Source of the DNA: Pseudo-nitzschia pungens | Taxonomy: Eukaryota; Bacillariophyta; Bacillariophyceae; Bacillariales; Bacillariaceae | Direction of reading: 5' to 3' | Assembly (NCBI GenBank): GCA_037355855.1 | Contig: CM074768.1 | Span: 868,001-932,000, forward strand | Length of the DNA: 64,000 nt | In this document: piece after piece, positions 40,095-50,900 of the stretch | Layout: every line of letters begins with the position of its first letter | How positions within the stretch are numbered: position 1 is the first letter of the stretch | Program-made: the position numbers and the translations under genes | The notes under the pieces: model-generated | What the model was told of the DNA's origin: nothing | Database searches by the model: none | The model's input: the letters and a program-made list of their open reading frames with translations, nothing else

Positions 40095-41564
40095 GAAACT
40101 TCCGACGGATCCTGCACTCCGAACGTGCCCATTCTGTTGTCATTTCTATGTTGACGAACCGGCTACCAATGCCGCTGTATTCGATAGAAATAGAGCATTG
40201 GCGGCTGATTTTGAGGCCAAAATGAGGGAATACAATAGCAACAATGGGCATTATACTAACGCTGTTGGAGAGAGGAGCAATCGAACTCCCCCAAAGCCAC
40301 AATACAAGCATGAAGTCCTCCAATGCCATTGCCATCAGATCAGATGTGTGGATGCTGCTGGGAATGGATCGTGTAGGGATTGCAACGCGAATGGTGGTGC
40401 GAAACTGGACAGCAACAATGAATGCAAGTGCCCGGTCTGTTCTTGTAATTGCAGTTTCGCGTATAAAAAAAATTCTGTAGACATGATTTCCACCAACAAG
40501 GGAGCAGAGAAGATTGCTGACAAGGAAAACATCGACACTGGCAATGCCGCCGCTGGGAAAGCAATTGGATCGATCTTTGCTGCGTCTGCATTGGAAGCGC
40601 ATGCTGCTCAAACTGCAGTTATCCACGCACGGAATGGAAAAACTGATGATAGTGACGCCATTTGTATGGAAAATCTGTATTTCCAAGGAGCAAGCCGAAG
40701 ATTGATGGAGGATTCTTCTATCAACCTCTAATTGCTCCGGGATTATGCCGGGACTGCCGTCAACATTCGACTTCCAAATGGAGCTGTTTATGATACTCGG
40801 CTTCTTGGCAAAGAGAATGGAGGATTCAGGGCAAGAAACAATCGGCTGGAGATGGGGCCTCCAGCAGCAGCGCCAAGAAACGCCACTTCGGCTGCAACAA
40901 TCAGTCCAATCCCAACATCGACAGCGACAGCGGTTCTGGCAACTCCACCGGCAGGAGCAACGCTGCCTACCCTTGGTCCTTTTGATCCAGTAGACATCCG
41001 CATGGAGAAACCGCCCCCCCATACAGTTCCAATTTCTGTGGGTATGAAGACTTTTCTTTCGGTTGAAGCGGCAGTGAATGGAACTGTTGTAAAGATGCCT
41101 TCTGCAGCGTCACAAGCACAGGTGGACCAGCAGCTGATGACAGTGAAAGAGCAGGGCGGGGAAGTGATCGGTTTGGACGATTGCGATTGCGATTCTGTTG
41201 TCTCTATTCTTTCGTTTGATAAAAAGCCATCCAAAAAGAAGAAGCCATCCGAAAAGAAGAAGCCTGCTGTCAACACGCCGCGTTCGTCTTTTGTAAGGCG
41301 AACCAGGATTCGGTTGATCGGTCGGGCCACGGAACCGGTGATGAATGTAGACACTGATATTCCCTCTTCTCCAGAATCGACTGTTGTACAGGATGCCATC
41401 CATTTCTGTGAGCTTCCAATAGAAAGAGTGAAGGACATTGCCGAATGTGTCTTGGACTCGGACAAGAATGCGAGTCCTGATCAACTCAAGAGGAGGGCTG
41501 TTGATCAGTTCTTTCCTTTCCCTTCCACGTTGAAGAAAAAGAAAGCAAAGAAGAACAAGTAGAT

Positions 41565-42293
41565 TGTCGCGTCTCCACCATTGTCGATTGTTGAGTCTCC
41601 ACCATTGTCAGAGACCCAAGTCGCTCCTGTTGTTGCTGCTGTTTGCTGTTTGCTGCTGTTTGCTGTTTACAAAAATAGAAATAATGAAAGCGCTTGTTGC
41701 TGCTTGTTGCTTGCTGAATCGATCAATTTCTTACGAGAGCAATCGATCGATCGTGTTTTGGTGTTCCGGTTTTCATGTAACATATATTCGATATCCACCC
41801 CTGTAAATAAATAATACCTAAAGATAACTCTAACCTATCAGGTTACAAGCACGTCGGACTTCAATCCCAGTAGTTCTTCTATACTTTGCTGCGCCGGTCG
41901 ACTTCAATCCCACCATCTGGACGTCCAAGGTTTTCTATTGTACCTATGTTCGATATCCACCAATGGAAATGGATATAATCGATTCCCACAAGTGTTTGAT
42001 ACTTAAGATGTTGGAGTGACACGGGAGTGGCATAGGAGTGATCGACTGCCGGCCCTATTGGGTACAATCGAAAACTTATCTGAAATAAACTGGAGCAACA
42101 CTAATTCATTATTTCTATTTTTGCAACTCTGCAAAAGCAAAATCTAAACCACCACTAAGAAATACAACCAACTCGAAATCGACCATGGTGGAGCCGGAGA
42201 CTCGACAATCGACAATCGACAATCGACCATGGTGGAGACTCGACAATCGACTGGTGGTGGAGACGCGACAACAACCGACAATGGTGGAGACAC
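41565..42293. repeat. Convergent 3' region with GTCTCCACCATTGTCG repeats
   Basis: Between the passenger and transposase 3' ends. Units of GTCTCCACCATTGTCGATTG occur on the plus strand at 41571-41620 and inverted at about 42190-42290, giving a second, internal inverted repeat in the transposon. No gene between them. Confidence 0.65.
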
Positions 42294-43391
42294 TCAGTTG
42301 GCATACCCTACGTTCGCAAAGTAGTTTATGAACTCAGGGATTCCCCTAATAATTGCATACAACTGCTGGCTCAGTTCAGCTGGGTTGGAGATATCGTACA
42401 TCTTGTAGCTGAGTGCCATTTCGATGGTATTGAATACATACTCAATGGGTCCATCCACTGGATAATAAGGGGCACGGAACACGAATCAGTGTCCCGCAGC
42501 TAGAATTGCACCCAGCGTCAGTGGATTGTGGTGAGCCAACAAATTATCTATGATAAAACACTTTCTATTGCCATCCACACCTGGTGGCAGCGATTCCAGG
42601 ATACTCTCAATGAAAGCAGCAAAGGAGATAGCATCGGTCCCTGTGGTATCAAATCTAACCCAACGACGTCCCTCGGGATCCCCGCTGATTGCCATCTTGA
42701 GTGTATGATTTACACCATGGCCATAGTTCCCTCTCTGGCGTACTCGCCCACAAATTGACGCTTTCCCCATTCTCCTGTTTGCGTTCTCCAGTTTAATCCC
42801 TGCTTCATCCACATCAATCATATCGTCCCTACAGATGTCCGCAATTCTGTATGGATAATTCATTGTCCAGTATCTGAATCGCTTGTATCAATTGCGGAAA
42901 GTAAAGGCTTGATTCGCTGTCATAGACCCCTTCTTTCTGTTAATTCCAATCGCATTTTCTGCTTCTGTAATATCCTTCAAAGAATAGACGCGAGGGACAG
43001 GTAAGTATCTGCTGTAGGATCTCCAGAGGAACGCGATACACTCATATCGGGTTGCCTTTGGGTAGATCTTCCGGTATACTGCAAGCAAGAACATTGGATA
43101 TCCTCGGATCCCTTCCTTCATCTTGTTACCAGTGTGCCTCATTCGCACGTTCCTACCCAACTCTCTGATCCGTCTGTTGTAGCGTTTGGCAGTTGAAGAA
43201 TGCGGAAGAGTCTCGATATCGTTGATATTCTTTCCAATTTCCTCGTATTTCACGACAGTGTGTCTCCTCATGTCCTCCAAATAGCCATTCCCTCCATTTC
43301 TAGGGATAGGAATGTCAATATTAGTGGCATATCTAGGCGTTTGGAGAGCAGGCCAGACTGTGTTGCTTTTCAGGGGATTCCCATTCACCAT
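42294..43391 (-). pseudogene. DDE transposase (IS630/Tc1-mariner-like) with two in-frame UGA codons
   Basis: ATG at 43391 sits in an ACCATGG context at the inner TIR edge. One frame runs to 42294, broken only by TGA at 42888-42890 and 42486-42488. The N-terminal third is basic and helical, with a helix-turn-helix-like region (STAKRYNRRIRELGRNVRM). The DDE core is visible: IDVDEAG (first D), FIIDNLLAHH (second D) and APYYPVDGPIEYVFN (third acidic residue, D or E), the usual DDE_3 arrangement. Both stops fall between conserved motifs. They are either CGA/TGG-to-TGA decay or recoded codons. Total length would be about 365 codons, normal for the family. Confidence 0.8.
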
Positions 43392-43762
43392 GGTGGTCGA
43401 ATTGTCGGATTGTCGAATTCTCGTCTCGTCGGTCGAAATCAGAAGCAGTTTGAAAAATCGGTTCTACAAGGTCGATTTTGACAGAAAAAAGGCTCAGATA
43501 CACTCTCGATGCAAGGTTTGCTCTGGACAAGAAAAATGGGTTCAATTGGTGTGTTGCAACAGGATTTTGGCAACCACCATGGTCCCGGTCGAAATGAGAA
43601 GGAGTGGTGTGTTGGTGTCAAAAAAGAAGAAGACTAGATCCTACTCTAACTTACGTAGAAATTTGTACTACAGAGTTTTTCAGGGTTTGCGTCGAATCGA
43701 CGTAAAAAAGCTTTTTAATCTGATTAAAAAGGTGGGGGGATCAGTTGATAGGAATTCCGTAG
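43389..43762 (-). repeat. Right terminal inverted repeat
   Basis: Inverted counterpart of 33369-33742, ending CTTTTTAATCTGATTAAAAAGG...GGAATTCCGTAG next to TA. It carries the transposase start context at its inner edge. Confidence 0.8.
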
Positions 43763-43764
43763 TA

Positions 43765-44284
43765 AGTTACTTTAACCATTGTCTCGAAACATTTTCGCAT
43801 TCCATTTTTGCTGAGAATTGATTCTGAACTAAAAACAAAAACAGTTTTGGAACATTATGATTGGTCATCGGTCTGAAATAGAAAAATGCGTACGCTACGG
43901 TAGGGGAATAGAAAAATGCTAGAAAAATGCGTTTTTCAAAAAAAAGTAGCGGCATGAAAAATCGGATATGCGCCGATTTTTTTTTGAGCAATCCTAACTT
44001 CTAAAGTATCGATCCAATATAAACAAGTAATGGCTTGTTAGAAAGCTCTCACTCTCCTCTTTCCATAGGTATACGGTTCTATAGACTTCAGAGGTGCTCT
44101 TGTTGTTGCAAATACTCACTGAAGTTTGCACATGAAATTTTGAATCGGCGCATATGCGCCGATTTTTTCCCTCTCCCGCATTTACTAGTAGTAATTTTTC
44201 TGGTATTGACTAGTTCGATTCAATCTTGATGTAAGTGTTTTTTATCGTGTTGTAGGGTTTGCCTCACAACAATTATGATAAAAT
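43765..44284. other. Spacer between transposons with a 22-bp palindrome
   Basis: No gene. A perfect 22-bp palindrome (AATCGGCGCATATGCGCCGATT) lies at 44144-44165, and a partial copy (GGATATGCGCCGATTTTT) at about 43964-43982, suggesting the ends or centre of a small element. Confidence 0.6.
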
Positions 44285-44286
44285 TA

Positions 44287-45129
44287 TGAAGATATTCATG
44301 GTGGTGCTATGATCTGTGCTAGCAAGGCTCCTGTGTAGAAGGGCTACTGGGTCTACAGTCAGCAACATCCAGTAGCTGACTAACAGGTGCTGAGCTGAGT
44401 GCTGAGATGTGTGCTAATTGGTAGCATACAGGCTTAGCAACAGGCTTAGCAGCAGACCTATCCTGTCTAGTATTGCTAGCAGAGTTTACTAGGGTCGCCG
44501 CGTACGATTTGTACCAATCGTACGTACCCCGAGTAAAGCACCTTTTTATGGTGTAGCTAAATGCTACAGGGTTAGGGTTGCTAAGGCTACGAGATACTGG
44601 AAGATGCTAACCTACCATGATACCAATGCTAAGATATGATGCTACCGCCGGGGTCAGGTCATTGGTGTACAATATGTACCATGATCGGATACCCGGCCCA
44701 AACAGTTACCCAACGCGCTAGCATAAGCGAGCTAGCGCACGATTGGATAATTAAGCGATACTCCGATACGCTACCCGTAGAATACAGTACCAGAGCTACG
44801 GAGCGCGATTATCAGCGAGTTAGCGAATCGATGTCACAATACCGTACAGAGCTGAGCGCTTTGGCTCGGCTCCTTTCACTCTTTCTTTTACTCTAAAATA
44901 GAAACCTATCATGCCCTCCTTTCGATCGATTCCGATGTACCTCTAGGGAAGTGCTTTGTATTGCTTGAGCGTATGCAATAGACCTTGAACAGTCCACTGT
45001 AGACTCACGATTTGCCAGGACTTTACGTCTTATTATTGTTTAGGCTTTCCCCTATTTTTCCAGTACGCAGTACAAGATGTTTATCTACGATTAGACCCCG
45101 AAGACCGCTGACGAGCGGATATCAACACA
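44287..45129 (+). repeat. 5' LTR of the copia element
   Basis: 843 bp from TGAAGATATTC to AACACA. Contains an inverted pair CGTACGATTTGTACCAATCGTACG (44500-44523 region) and GCTAGC-rich short repeats. An 86-codon frame inside (44636) is identical in both LTRs and is not considered a gene. The sequence after the LTR, GTTTATCAGACCC, could be a primer site but is not a standard match. Confidence 0.93.
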
Positions 45130-45954
45130 GTTTATCAGACCCACCGCTCGACCCACACTACGAACCGGGACGCCGGCTAGAGCGCGTGATGAAACCCAGC
45201 TGGCTGATCACCACTGGCATCCATGCCTACACTTGGATGTAAAACCTCAGCTGAAACTGGACCAGCAGCTGACATCGTGAGATCCCTGATGTTAATGGGG
45301 AGCCCTTCCCCAGACCCGCGAACCGACCGGAGTCCGCACATCCACCTCTGCGGATCTATTGGTATTCATATTCAGTAGCTGAGCGTCATGGTGGCTCCAT
45401 GGAGGCTCAGTCCGGAGGGGAAGGAGCATGATGGACGTGGAGAAAGCAGCGTCCATGATTCCCTGTTATTTCTTTACAGGATTCAAGGGGACGTTTGCCG
45501 GGGATGGGACAACGCTGGAAAAAGAAAAGGACAGACCACCACGAACTTTCCAGTGAAGACAGTGTCCAGCAGACCAAGGACATGACGTCAGTCCCATCCG
45601 AAACCTCAATCCTGCTATACCACCGATTTTGATTTTAGCCAAGGGAATTTGGAATCAGACAAGCCAAGAACCCTGAGATCCGTCATATCTCAGAATCAAA
45701 TCGATTGGTCCAGAGCAGAGCAGAAAGACCAGATAGAATTCTTCTTTTGGTCATAACCAACCATCCAACCATCGGACCGGAAATGGATACCTTTCTAGCC
45801 AACCAATGCTGACGTAATACCTTTTCTTTCGAACGTCGACACGAAACCGATACAAACCTTCGATCGACAACTTGGGTGGAAACAGTCCCCACCACAAAAG
45901 AATTTGGAAACCGAAGCAAGTTAGTTACTCAGAGCAAGTCAAGCAAAGTCAACC
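45130..45954 (+). other. Copia 5' leader
   Basis: 825 bp between the 5' LTR and gag, without a credible frame; probably holds packaging signals (inference). Confidence 0.6.
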
Positions 45955-47934
45955 ATGGCCAAGCAAACCAGAAGACAACTCGCTGCAGCCGCCGCCGGAG
46001 CCGGCGCTGCTGGAGATGCCACCGCCCCTGAAGCCGGAGTCGGCGCTCCCCCACCTGGCGTTGCCCCTGGAGCTGGAGTCGACGCTCCTCCACCTGGAGT
46101 CGCCGCTGGAGCCGGTGTTCCCCCTGCTGGAGCGCTCCCCCCTGTCGGAGCGCCTGGAGTCCCTCCTGTTGCTCCTGCTGTCCCTGCTGCGTTTGGAGCC
46201 TCCAGAGTCCAACAAGAACCAAACCTTGACATCCAACCCCGATCTGAGATGATCCTGCTTGCTGCTATCCAAGAACTGAGAGCAATGCGCAGCGAGAATG
46301 CAGCCCGGATTGCTGCTGACGCTGCTGCTGCCGCCGCTCGTGAGGATGCAGCCCGGATTGCTGCTGAAACTGCTGCTGCTGCTGCTGCTGCCACCGCCGC
46401 TCGTGCTCCTGCTCCTGCTCCTGTCGCCGCCCCTACAGGAGCTAATCCTGCAATCCTCCAAGCCCATGCCACAGCCCAAGCTAATGGTGGAATCTCTGGA
46501 TACAAGAATGGAGCAAAGCTCAGTTCAAGGGAGTTAGATCTCCACAAGATCCTCTCTGGCTTCAGTAACAGTGATACGGCGGACGAACTATTTCGGAATG
46601 GCCTCAACAGTATCGAGGCGATCCAACAGCTCTCTGCCAAGGAACTCCCCAAGTACCTCCGTGACTTCAATGGGGGTCGTCATCCGATGTGCCCCTACCA
46701 TGAACGAGTATTCATCGGACTATCCTTCCGACAATCCTTTCAGCTTCTTTCGGAATGGATCCACTACCAACCTCTCATTGGTATCAAGCCTACAGCCCAT
46801 ACTTGGCTTAGTGATCCCCTCGCAGCCGACCGAACTCGCCAACGCCTACATGAAATGCAGACCGCCGACAAGGAGGCCGTCTCCTCGTCCACTACTCCGC
46901 CGAAGCTCACCAACCTTGACAACTTCCGTCAATGGGAAGAGAGTTTCCGTCAGTTCCTCCGCTTTCAGTATAATGAACAAGGGTTCCCCCTATCATACGT
47001 CATCCGTCCGAAGGAGCAAGAGACGGTGACTGCAGCAGAGAGATCCGCCACTGTTGGGAAGGACGGGACTTTTTCCAACTGGATGGATTATAATGTTCGA
47101 TGTGCCACGCTTGAAGGCCCGCAATTTGTCACTGATAACCACGACATTTGGGTGTTGCTCTGCAACGCAGTCCGTGATGGCCCTGCCTGGGCCTACACTC
47201 GGAGGTACAAAGACGCGAAGAATCCGACTGGGGACGCCCGAGCGGCTTTCCTACATCTCTACGAGAATGCCTTCTCCGCAACCAACGTCGCGGCTATTCT
47301 TGACAAGGTCCGTACCGGTATGTACACCTCCCGCTATACAGGTGATTCCCGCACCTACGACTTTGAGAAGCACTGCAGAACTTGGTTGAATTTCCAGACT
47401 ACGCTCTCCAACCACAACAAGTTGCACGACGAAGAGGACTTCACCATGCGTTTCATCCATAGCATCCAAGACGATCGGTTTGAGAACCCCAAGATCCAGA
47501 TCTTTGACACCGACAAGTACACCAAGGACTTCAACGAGTGCGTCTCGTACCTCAAGAGGTGCCTTGGCATACGCAAGATGGGTGCGGTTGCAACCAAACG
47601 AGCGCGAAGTATCTCCTCTGTCCACCAAGGTGGTGGCAACCAAGGAAGCAACAAGGGAGGATCGTACAGCGGCAAGATTGAGGACAAGCAGTATCCCTAT
47701 GAAGTCTACAAGACCTTCTCCAAGGAACAACGCAAGCAGTTGTATGACCTCCGCCAGCAGAAGAAAGCTCGAACTATTCAGTCTACTAGTTCTACCACGT
47801 CTGCGTCTGCTGCCCCCGCGGACGCGAACGCGAACGCGACCCAAGGTGCAGGGAACAGTTTTGGGCCCAAGGGGCGCAAGAAGGGCAAGAAGAAGGGCAA
47901 CGGCTCGAACCAAGGACAGACCCCCAAGAACTGA
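45955..47934 (+). CDS. gag: Copia Gag
   Basis: 659 residues from ATG at 45955 (AACCATGG). The first 190 residues are Ala/Pro/Gly-rich low complexity, then a helical capsid-like core (about 210-540: DLHKILSGFSNSDTADELFRNGLNS, TRRYKDAKNPTGDARAAFLHLYENAFS) typical of copia gag. The C-terminus is basic and Lys/Gly/Gln-rich without a clear CCHC knuckle. It ends KN-TGA; the next codons stay open in the same frame into pol. Confidence 0.9.
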   Translation: MAKQTRRQLAAAAAGAGAAGDATAPEAGVGAPPPGVAPGAGVDAPPPGVAAGAGVPPAGALPPVGAPGVPPVAPAVPAAFGASRVQQEPNLDIQPRSEMILLAAIQELRAMRSENAARIAADAAAAAAREDAARIAAETAAAAAAATAARAPAPAPVAAPTGANPAILQAHATAQANGGISGYKNGAKLSSRELDLHKILSGFSNSDTADELFRNGLNSIEAIQQLSAKELPKYLRDFNGGRHPMCPYHERVFIGLSFRQSFQLLSEWIHYQPLIGIKPTAHTWLSDPLAADRTRQRLHEMQTADKEAVSSSTTPPKLTNLDNFRQWEESFRQFLRFQYNEQGFPLSYVIRPKEQETVTAAERSATVGKDGTFSNWMDYNVRCATLEGPQFVTDNHDIWVLLCNAVRDGPAWAYTRRYKDAKNPTGDARAAFLHLYENAFSATNVAAILDKVRTGMYTSRYTGDSRTYDFEKHCRTWLNFQTTLSNHNKLHDEEDFTMRFIHSIQDDRFENPKIQIFDTDKYTKDFNECVSYLKRCLGIRKMGAVATKRARSISSVHQGGGNQGSNKGGSYSGKIEDKQYPYEVYKTFSKEQRKQLYDLRQQKKARTIQSTSSTTSASAAPADANANATQGAGNSFGPKGRKKGKKKGNGSNQGQTPKN

Positions 47935-50900
47935 AACGACGGCCGGTGCCCGAAATTAAGTAAGGTTGGCCGGCTATTGTACCAGATGGATCTGCCGCGC
48001 GCGCGCCCGAGTCCTGAGGGACAGTGCGAGCTGGACAGCCACGCTGATACGACCGCCGCCGGTTCCAATATGATCTTGCTTGAAGACCAAGTCGTCAGCC
48101 ACGTCGATGTTCATCCTTTTTCGCCTGAGCTCGAGCCTATCAAGAACATTCCTATTGGGACCTGTGTTACGGCCTACACAGATACCGACGGGAAAGTTTG
48201 GTTGATTTATTTCCACGAAGCCCTGTATTTTGGCGACAAGTTGTCCCACAGCTTGATTTGCCCGAATCAGATACGGGACTGCCATCCCAATCGTGTCAGT
48301 GAAACGCCCCGTCAGTATGATGAGCAGTCCAGTCACTCCATCCATATTGACAATACCGATCCTGAAGATCCCCATGCGGGCCACACCCTCGACATCAAGC
48401 TCCTGCTTGATGGGGTCGTGTCCTATTTCCCTTCCCGCAAGCCAACCAAGCATGAAATGGCTACATGTGATCATGTCGTTGCTACCCGAGACTTCCCTTG
48501 GGATCCGAAGAGCAAGAAGTTCGAGCAAGCCGAAGAAGCCATCGACGGATCCCATCCGTTGAATCCTACGGTGTCTGTCCTTCGCGCGGGGACGCCCCAT
48601 GCGTCCGCGCCGACCACGAAGCAGTCCAAGAAGTCCAACAAGCGTAAGCTGGAGCCCGTCGAAACACGGTCCAACTTCAGTCCCCATTTGTACGACAAGC
48701 CTCTTCGGAGCGACGAGCTGATCCTGCCACAGCACGATTGCTATGAGAAGTACAAGCTGCGGAGTCTTCAGCAACTCTGTACCCGCCGTGATCTGACCCC
48801 ATGTGCGATCGCATCCGACTCGCGTCTGGATGCGCGGCTATCTTCTTTTTTTCATTCGGGCGATTCCCTGAAGACTTGCGGGGACGATGATGTAGACGAG
48901 GATACAGTTCCAAGTCTTACAGTCAACGCCCTGCATACCCCTCTGTACGAGCGCGCCTACACCGATGGACGCGAGCGCTTCGAATTGGATCCCCGTTGCA
49001 GGGATTCCCCCGTCTGCCTGTCTGCCGTTTACAAGCATGTTCGATGGGACGACGATGCAGTCGAACCAGTCGATCCCGAGCTCGACACTATCGCCAGACG
49101 AGCCAAGTGGGGTCCGACGATTGACACCGAACGATACTGCAAGATCGACTCCGACCGTCTGTCCAAGATCTGGGATGTATCTCCGAGAAAGGCTGCGGAT
49201 ACCCTTCGAGTCACGACGCAGAAAGGGTTCCGCAACCCTATGCATCCCCTTGTCCGCCGATTGCCAACGCAGAGCTTCAGAAACAAGCGCATCGCGGCTG
49301 GCAAATGGTACACCGACACCTGGATGGCAAAGGTCCCGAGCATCATGCGACAAGATTCAGCCGCCCAAGTTTTCAGTAATGGTAAGGGCTACGACAAGTT
49401 CATACCTATACAGGGCAAGAAGCAAGCGTATGAAGGCCTGAAGATTTTCATCCACGACGTCGGTATCCCCGAGCATTTGATATCTGATGGCGCTCGAGAG
49501 CAAGGAGCCCCTGGTACTTACAAGACTCCATGGAATAAGGTCGTCAGCAAGAACCATATCCACCAGACTTTCATCCAGCCAAGATGTCCCTTCCAGAATC
49601 GCGCGGAGCTCAGCATCGGCCATATCAGCAGAAGTATACGTAAGAAGACGGCCCGGAAGCGATCCCCCAAGCGCCTGTGGGCTTTCTGCGGAGAGCTCGT
49701 TGCTGCCATCCGACAGCGCACAGCTTCCAGTGATCCTACGATGATGGGTCGAACGCCGTTCGAAATTGTACATGGGTACATGCCTGACATATCTCTGTAC
49801 CAAGCCCATGAATGGTATGATTTCGTCTATTGGGTTGATCTCTCTGATGGGACCGAGAAGCTGGGACGATGGCTTGGCCCGTGCGGTGACCGATTCGGAG
49901 GCGGAGACTGCCACTGGATCCTGAACGAGGCGGCCATGCCGGTAAGCACTAACACAGTCCGTGCTGTTACTGAAGAAGAATGGCGTTCCCATGACGTCAA
50001 GCGCTATATGGACTCATTTGACCAAGCAGTGGAATCCAAGATCGGGGACAAGGTTGAGGATAACGACGCAAAGTTCCAAGCTACGTACCCTGATCCCCCT
50101 GCCGAGTTATTTGAAGGACACCAAGAACGGTGGGAGCTCGCCGAGCCTGAAGCTTCTATTCCAGATATCGACGACCTCATACCTGATGGGGATGACTATG
50201 ATGAGTATATTGGTAATAACGTCATGATCCAGAAGGGCGATGAACGACTACGGTGTGTCGTGAAGAATCGTTCTGCTGACCTTAATGGCAATCCGATTGG
50301 TAAGAGGAATGATAACCCTATCCTTGATACCAGAATGTATGATCTGCAGTTTCCAGATGGTTCCGTCGAGCAGTACACCGCCAATATCGTTGCTGAGAGC
50401 ATGTACAGCGAGATCGATGACGACGGACGGATGTTCTCTCTACTGGACGAGATTATCGATCACGAGAAGGACGGATCTGCCGTTAGGAAGCAAGATGCGA
50501 CGATCACCAACAAGTATGGTCGCAAAGTCCCCAAGCCTACAACGAAGGGATGGCGATTGCTCGTCAGTTGGAAAGACGGAACCGAATCCTGGTGTAAGTT
50601 GAGCGATCTGAAAGAGTCCTTTCCTGTACAGACCGCAGAGTACGCCGTATCCGCCAAGATCTCGGATCAGCCAGCATTCCGATGGTGGATTCACCATGTA
50701 CTACGAAGGAAGAAGCGAATCCTCAAGGCTACCAAGCGAAACAAGTACTGGGATAGGACGCACAAGTTTGGAGTGGAGCTACCACATTCTATCCCTGAAG
50801 CCCTTGCCATCGACCGAAAGACGGGGACCGACTATTGGGAGAAGGCGATTGCGAAGGAGATGAGAAACAACGAGATGGCGTTCGAGTTTGACTCCAGCTA

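Larger units (their letters stand above)
33739..41564 (+). pseudogene. Cysteine-rich passenger gene split by a gypsy insertion and a UAA
   Basis: ATG at 33739 opens a frame to 34255. After the nested element and one copy of its GAAAC duplication, the frame resumes at 40100 exactly in phase and runs to TAA at 40729-40731; the same frame then stays open to 41564. The N-terminal part is basic (FLRQKKRRRAADD) and helical. Next comes a Cys/His-rich region (CPFCCHF, QCHCHQIRC, CRDC, CKCPVCSCNC) suggesting zinc binding. Beyond the UAA lies a Pro/Ala/Lys-rich tail ending in KKKKAKKNK. DNA binding or a partner role to the transposase is inferred. Without the insertion and the UAA it would be about 660 codons. 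The gene is broken in this copy. Confidence 0.72.
33367..43764. mobile_element. Large Tc1/mariner-IS630-like DNA transposon with long TIRs
   Basis: Inverted repeats of about 370 bp (33369-33742 and 43389-43762) bracket the unit, with TA at both edges as in TA-targeting IS630/Tc1/mariner transposons. It carries two convergent genes: a cysteine-rich passenger on the plus strand and a DDE transposase on the minus strand. A gypsy element (34256-40094) is nested in the passenger gene; without it the transposon is about 4.55 kb. The transposase frame has two UGA codons and the passenger one UAA, so the copy may be inactive. It probably mobilised the short MITE relatives nearby. Confidence 0.82.

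Noticed and set aside
44636..44896. 86-codon frame, identical in both copia LTRs (also 53421-53681)
   Set aside because: Its identity follows from LTR identity; no domain or composition argues for a protein.
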